This document shows positions 21,187-24,119 of a stretch of 24,119 bases of DNA, one piece after another; the stretch's first letter is position 1, and each line of letters begins with the position of its first letter. The notes under the pieces were generated by a model. That model made no database searches and had not been told where the DNA came from. It saw nothing but the letters and a program-made list of their open reading frames with translations. The translations under genes and the position numbers were made by a program. The stretch spans positions 1 through 24,119 of IMG/VR virus record IMGVR_UViG_3300033149_005872, one strand, 5' to 3'. Source of the stretch: a virus.

Positions 21187-22229
21187 TTCATATATTCGAT
21201 AAACAAGATCAGATTCCTGCTATGATAAATGAAGGTTTAATTGAACATCATGGATTTATTCCCTTTTTTTATAACGATGTAATTAGTATAGGACAACGAA
21301 TAAAAAAGAGAATTAAAAATACAAAAGAAGAAATGTTAAATTGTGACTTTATTATTTTAAGGGATTTTATTATACCTAAATCTGGTAAAAATAAATTTTT
21401 TAAAGTAATTAATCACATAAATAAATTTGATTTATGGTACAAAGTAATCTATTATGATCAATTAGATAATAATGGAATTGACCAAGATATTTTAAACAAG
21501 TGTTTTTTATATTGCAAAAGAACTTGGCATAAAAAAATGCAGAATATGAACAAATTTATTTTACCTTTTGGATTTGGAGCACTCAATGCTTATTATAAAA
21601 TGAAAATTAAAAAACCAAAGAGAAAAATAGATTTATTATGTACTCTTCCTTTTAGAAATCCAGGAAGAATACATGTATTAGAAACATTACAAAGGCAAAA
21701 ATGGAAAGGATATAATGTTCAAATTGGTGATTTAACAATGTCTAAAAAGAGAGGAAGGAATGCTATATGGAAAATTAAACAGAAAGGAGTTATATCTTTA
21801 TGGAAATTATATTTTAATTGGATGAATTCTGCAAAAATAATTTTTACTGCTTATCCAGGAAAAGGAAGAAAAAATGGGGATAGTAGAACTTGGGAAGCAA
21901 TGAGTAGTGGTGCGTTGGTTTTTATGGATATTACTGATATGCCAACTGAAAATTATTTTGAACATGGGAAACATTGTTTTAAATTTGATGCTTTTTGTAT
22001 AAAATCAATTAATAAAGCCATTGAAAAGGCAAAAGAAATGTTAGAAAACAATAAATTAAGACAAAAAATAGCTTTAGAAGGATATAACCATACAAAAAAA
22101 TATCATAGTAGCCTTTCTAGAGTTGATTTTTTATATAGAGCAATTCAAGCAGTAAAAAATAATACTCAATCTGAATTTTTAAATTTATTATTAAAAGATT
22201 TTAATGAAAAAAATAAAGGAAATTTTTAA
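21168..22229 (+). CDS. CgeB-like GT-B glycosyltransferase, paralogue 1
   Basis: The product has 353 residues and begins 19 bases inside the previous gene. The C-terminal half has the pattern KIIFTAYPGKGR...DSRTWEAMSSGALVFMD, then ENYFEHGKHCFKFD, as in CgeB/Glyco_trans_1_2 proteins, where a R-x-W/F-E-A-x-ASG-type motif binds the nucleotide sugar. A basic KKRGRNAIWK stretch precedes it. The N-terminal domain begins YKVIHIFDKQDQIPAMINEGL. The final helix (KYHSSLSRVDFLYRAI) resembles that of the next gene. It is soluble and probably retains GT-B activity; donor and acceptor are unknown. Confidence 0.75.
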   Translation: MEVYKVIHIFDKQDQIPAMINEGLIEHHGFIPFFYNDVISIGQRIKKRIKNTKEEMLNCDFIILRDFIIPKSGKNKFFKVINHINKFDLWYKVIYYDQLDNNGIDQDILNKCFLYCKRTWHKKMQNMNKFILPFGFGALNAYYKMKIKKPKRKIDLLCTLPFRNPGRIHVLETLQRQKWKGYNVQIGDLTMSKKRGRNAIWKIKQKGVISLWKLYFNWMNSAKIIFTAYPGKGRKNGDSRTWEAMSSGALVFMDITDMPTENYFEHGKHCFKFDAFCIKSINKAIEKAKEMLENNKLRQKIALEGYNHTKKYHSSLSRVDFLYRAIQAVKNNTQSEFLNLLLKDFNEKNKGNF

Positions 22230-23323
22230 TGTATAAAGTATACCATATTTTCCCAAAAAACAAAGGACAACTTCCTATAATGTTAAATGAAGGACTTTTT
22301 AACCATAAAGAATTTATTCCTTTCTTTGCAAATGATTTTGTTGTCTTGGGAAAAACTATACAAAAAAAAGAAGAAGATTTTGAAAAAATATTAGATAACT
22401 GCGATTTCATTTTTATGTACGATAGAGAAGTTATAAAAAAAGAAGACAACTTATTATGTATATTAAATTTAATTAATAAAAAAAATTTATGGAATAAAGT
22501 AATTTATTTCCACCAAACAAGATATGCAGAACCTAGAGAAGATATATATAAAAAATGTTTTGCTTACTTTAAAACCATTTGGAGAGAAAAATTTATAAAT
22601 AGGGATTACCCAATTTTCCCTTTTCCTTATGGTATATTAGATGCTACTTTAAATATAAAATTAGAAAAACATCATAGAAACATTGATATTTTATGTACTT
22701 TAACAAGAGGACAGACACTATATAATACTAAAAGAATTAATGTTCTAAATTCCTTAAAAGAAGAAGATTGGGAAGGTTTTGTAGTGGGTTTAAGAAAAAT
22801 ATTTATATGTAAAAGACATGGAAGAAACGCTCCTTGGTATGACCCAAAAACAGAAGGAAAAGGATGGGTTAAATATATTCATTTAATGAATTCTTCCAAA
22901 ATTATTTTTACAGCTAGACCCTCAGATCCAAAAAATATAGGGAATTGGGGAGGAGAAGATTATAGAAGTTGGGAAGCCTTATCAAGTGGAGCACTAATTT
23001 TTATGGATCACCCAAATACACCATCTCAAAATTATTTTGAACATGGGAAACATTGTTTTTTCTTTGATGGTTTAAATAAAAAATCTATAAAGAAATCTAT
23101 TAATATGGCAAAAGATTTATTACATGGGAAAGGGGAAGATAAAAGAAGAAAAATAGCTTTAAATGGATATAATCATGCCATTAAATATCATAATAGTAAA
23201 GCTAGAATAAATTTTATATTAAAAGCTATTAAATCAGTAGAAAACAATACATATAAACATCTAATAAATTCTATTTTAGATGAGTTTGAAAAATTAAAGG
23301 CAAAAAATAAATCTAAAATGTAA
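22229..23323 (+). CDS. CgeB-like GT-B glycosyltransferase, paralogue 2
   Basis: The product has 364 residues; its ATG overlaps the preceding TAA (TAATG). It matches the previous protein end to end: YKVYHIFPKNKGQLPIMLNEGL, HRNIDILCTL, RHGRNAPW, NSSKIIFTARPSD, YRSWEALSSGALIFMD and NYFEHGKHCFFFD. Compared with paralogue 1 it has an extra acidic and Trp-bearing segment (NIGNWGGEDY) just before the donor motif. This is a tandem duplication that has diverged well beyond DNA similarity. The most likely role is addition of the same or a related sugar at another position of the glycan. Confidence 0.75.
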   Translation: MYKVYHIFPKNKGQLPIMLNEGLFNHKEFIPFFANDFVVLGKTIQKKEEDFEKILDNCDFIFMYDREVIKKEDNLLCILNLINKKNLWNKVIYFHQTRYAEPREDIYKKCFAYFKTIWREKFINRDYPIFPFPYGILDATLNIKLEKHHRNIDILCTLTRGQTLYNTKRINVLNSLKEEDWEGFVVGLRKIFICKRHGRNAPWYDPKTEGKGWVKYIHLMNSSKIIFTARPSDPKNIGNWGGEDYRSWEALSSGALIFMDHPNTPSQNYFEHGKHCFFFDGLNKKSIKKSINMAKDLLHGKGEDKRRKIALNGYNHAIKYHNSKARINFILKAIKSVENNTYKHLINSILDEFEKLKAKNKSKM

Positions 23324-23352
23324 AAAATTTTATTGAAAAAAGGAGAAAATAA

Positions 23353-23910
23353 TTGTTGCTAATTGATATTGGAGGTCAGAAAAATCGAAGGGACTTGGGC
23401 ATATGGAAAATTATGGATAAATCTTCAAAAGTGGAATATCCAATTGATCTGAATAAAGCAAAAAAAATGGAAATAGAAGATAATATTGTTGATGCTATTT
23501 TTACTTCTCATACAGCAGAACATTTAGAACCGTACAGACTTAAATGGTTTTTTAAAGAAATTTATAGAATTTTAAAAAAAGGAGGGATTCTTAGAATAGT
23601 AGTTCCAGACTTTGGAAAGGCATTACAAAAGTATATAGAAGGAGATTACAAGTGGATAAGTAGAAAAGGAAATCCTACTAAATGGAAAGATTTACCAAAG
23701 ATTCCTATTTGCTATCTCCAATCATGGATATATACTCCTTTTAGTGGTCATCGTGTAGGCTTTGATGGTAAATTTTTAACTTATCTTTTAAAAAAATCTG
23801 GTTTTAGAAAAATTAAAAAATGTCAATATAATATTTGTCATAAAGTTTTTAGAGGTAAAGACTATGGCAGATATGAAAATAATTCCCTCTTTTATGAGGC
23901 CATAAAATAA
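23353..23910 (+). CDS. COG4627-like methyltransferase
   Basis: The product has 185 residues and starts at TTG, chosen because AGGAG ends seven bases upstream. The visible core is PIDLNKAKKMEIEDNIVDAIFTSHTAEHLEPYRLKWFFKEIYRILKKGGILRIVVPDF in consecutive blocks, the classic second half of a class I methyltransferase with TAEHLEP. The N-terminus LLIDIGGQKNRRDLG replaces the usual GCG motif with IGGQ, so SAM binding may be altered. A later Trp/Tyr-rich segment (CYLQSWIYTPFSGHR) may bind an acceptor. It is followed 13 bases later by a partial paralogue. Confidence 0.7.
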   Translation: MLLIDIGGQKNRRDLGIWKIMDKSSKVEYPIDLNKAKKMEIEDNIVDAIFTSHTAEHLEPYRLKWFFKEIYRILKKGGILRIVVPDFGKALQKYIEGDYKWISRKGNPTKWKDLPKIPICYLQSWIYTPFSGHRVGFDGKFLTYLLKKSGFRKIKKCQYNICHKVFRGKDYGRYENNSLFYEAIK

Positions 23911-23923
23911 AGGAGAATAGAAA

Positions 23924-24119
23924 ATGTTAATATTAAAAACGGATGAAAAATGGGAATCTTTTTGTTTTACTAAATTTGCAGATTTTTCAATGAATTTCAA
24001 TAAGATAGACAAGTTCCCTAAAGAAAGTTTCTCAACAGATGCTATCTATTGTTCTAATATAGCAGAAAGAATTGAGCCTTATAAAATTGTGTGGTTTTTT
24101 TCTGAAATATATCGTATAT
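23924..24119 (+). CDS. Partial methyltransferase-like gene, paralogue of the preceding gene
   Basis: The frame opens at an ATG behind AAGGAG and runs off the window end after 65 codons. The last visible part, SNIAERIEPYKIVWFFSEIYRI in consecutive blocks, lines up with SHTAEHLEPYRLKWFFKEIYRI of the gene just upstream, showing a tandem duplication. The usual AEH is changed to AER. The N-terminal region (LKTDEKWESFCF) does not show a glycine-rich SAM motif, so the copy may be divergent or inactive. The 3' end is outside the window. Confidence 0.6.
   Translation, partial: MLILKTDEKWESFCFTKFADFSMNFNKIDKFPKESFSTDAIYCSNIAERIEPYKIVWFFSEIYRI

Noticed and set aside
1-24119. tRNA genes, CRISPR arrays, insertion sequences, integrase or att sites
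   Set aside because: None was recognised by eye: no cloverleaf with a TTCRA arm, no spaced direct repeats, no transposase or recombinase motif. A weak tRNA could be missed without a covariance search.

Overview
The window is a dense, one-strand, A+T-rich stretch of what looks like a tailed-phage (Caudoviricetes) or prophage genome. The evidence is the order tail genes, endolysin, holin candidates, overlapping spanin pair, then auxiliary metabolism. All convincing genes lie on the + strand, many touch or overlap (ATGA, TAATG, TAGTG junctions), and most starts have GGAG-type ribosome sites. The overlapping inner-membrane and lipoprotein spanin genes point to a host with an outer membrane. The class III (anaerobic) ribonucleotide reductase suggests replication without oxygen at least part of the time. 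I cannot name the host.

Layout. (1) 3-5571, tail: the end of a coiled-coil protein (perhaps the tape measure), a 1177-residue tail hub/tip-like protein with a six-repeat kelch propeller inserted near its N-terminus, and a second tail protein behind a near-consensus sigma70-type promoter. (2) 5582-7982, small structural and lysis genes: a Gly-rich protein, an unknown protein, an M15 peptidase endolysin, two small membrane proteins (holin candidates), i-spanin and o-spanin, and a Cys-rich small protein. (3) 7997-11288, a nonulosonic (sialic-type) acid cassette: NeuB-like synthase without its C-terminal SAF domain, a methyltransferase, a GT42/DUF115-like protein, a KdsC/NeuA-type HAD phosphatase and a NeuA-like CMP-sugar synthetase. 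(4) 11351-15712, an anaerobic NTP reductase (NrdD) carrying two LAGLIDADG inteins, both beside conserved active-site cysteines, plus an exact 90-bp in-frame tandem duplication. (5) 15712-24119, a glycan-modification island: three related GT2 enzymes, one GT4-like enzyme, two related CgeB-like glycosyltransferases and five methyltransferase-like genes, the last cut by the window edge.

How it may work together (inference). Regions 3 and 5 form a phage-borne pathway that could make and activate a nonulosonic acid and build a methylated glycan. The target could be virion proteins, the host surface (receptor masking or superinfection exclusion), or less likely DNA. No ManNAc/hexosamine-forming enzyme is visible, so precursor would come from the host. 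Region 5 contains at least four sets of duplicated genes, as if it grew by tandem duplication and divergence.
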